DNA from: Spirochaetota bacterium
GTDB taxonomy: Bacteria > Spirochaetota > Spirochaetia > Treponematales > Breznakiellaceae
NCBI GenBank assembly: GCA_023398155.1
Contig: JAEWSV010000026.1
Location: 1-5,389, forward strand
Direction of reading: 5' to 3'
Length of the DNA: 5,389 nt
Shown here: piece by piece, positions 5,300-5,389 of the stretch
Numbering within the stretch: the stretch's first letter is position 1
Layout of the letters: each line of letters begins with the position of its first letter
The notes under the pieces: generated by a model
Database searches by the model: none
What the model was told of the DNA's origin: nothing
The model's input: only the letters and a program-made list of their open reading frames with translations
Program-made: the position numbers and the translations under genes

Positions 5300-5389
5300 T
5301 TACTCCTTGCCCTGCTCGTGCAGGTCGATATCCTCGGCAACCCAGGGGTACTTGATCCAGATGTCGGGCACCCGGATACCCTCATAACA
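5300..5389 (-). CDS. C-terminal end of a convergent gene, product unknown (partial)
   Basis: Reading leftward from the window edge, one frame is open for 29 codons and ends at TAA (complement of 5300-5302). The peptide contains EGIRVPDIWIKYPW followed by an acidic tail ending HEQGKE. Third positions are overwhelmingly G or C, as in the other genes here, and the amino-acid mix (Ile, Trp, Tyr, Asp, Lys) is protein-like rather than the Arg/Ser/Pro-rich output of wrong frames in this DNA. Its stop is 13 nt from the kinase stop, so the two genes converge. The start and most of the protein lie beyond base 5389. No family is recognisable from this fragment. Confidence 0.72.
   Translation of the reverse strand, partial: CYEGIRVPDIWIKYPWVAEDIDLHEQGKE

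Noticed and set aside
5284..5302. A six-pair stem (TGAGCG with CGCTTA, one G-U) joining the two convergent stop codons, as a bidirectional terminator.
   Set aside because: The stem is short, has a seven-base loop and no T-run on either strand, so there is little to distinguish it from chance.
1..5389. Search for CRISPR repeats, tRNA or rRNA genes, transposase genes, terminal inverted repeats, toxin-antitoxin pairs and phage genes.
   Set aside because: No regularly spaced repeats, cloverleaf-like segments, rRNA signatures or transposase motifs were seen by eye. The window is almost completely filled by the genes listed.

Overview
The window is GC-rich bacterial chromosome with a strong preference for G or C at third codon positions. 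It carries five genes packed head to tail on the + strand and the tail of a sixth gene on the - strand at the right edge. The wording of the MurJ N-terminus (SRVLGLIREM, AALLGT, SDAFTVAFMIPNLLRRLFAEGSI) reminds me most of spirochaetes of the Treponema/Spirochaeta group. That assignment is from memory of the family, not from a search, so treat 'high-GC spirochaete' as a moderate-confidence inference.

Bases 1-109 hold no convincing gene. They contain a TAG in frame 1 (16-18), a bulged GC-rich hairpin starting at that stop (18-60), and a candidate promoter and Shine-Dalgarno sequence for the first gene. Bases 110-2296 form a tight three-gene unit: a soluble FAD/NAD(P) oxidoreductase, a small coiled-coil protein of unknown function, and a cytoplasmic glycerophosphodiester phosphodiesterase. 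The gaps are 22 and 2 nt, and the second and third genes each have a good Shine-Dalgarno, so co-transcription is likely. Next comes murJ, the lipid II flippase. Its best start (ATG at 2367) has no Shine-Dalgarno but has a promoter-like -10 box six bases upstream, so it may be translated from a leaderless mRNA. A 52-nt gap with a small hairpin separates it from a membrane histidine kinase with an apparent seven-helix N-terminal sensor and a HisKA_2-type phosphorylation domain. Its stop lies 13 nt from the stop of a convergent - strand gene, of which only the last 29 codons are inside the window.

Functionally this is mostly housekeeping: cell-wall precursor export (murJ) and phospholipid head-group salvage (the phosphodiesterase). 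The redox enzyme and the kinase both lack their partners here: no electron acceptor gene and no response regulator. I see no tRNA, rRNA, CRISPR array, insertion sequence, phage gene or toxin-antitoxin pair, and no clear new defence or mobile system. The points most worth following are the unassigned seven-helix sensor of the kinase, the possible leaderless murJ, and the uncharacterised coiled-coil protein between the redox enzyme and the phosphodiesterase.
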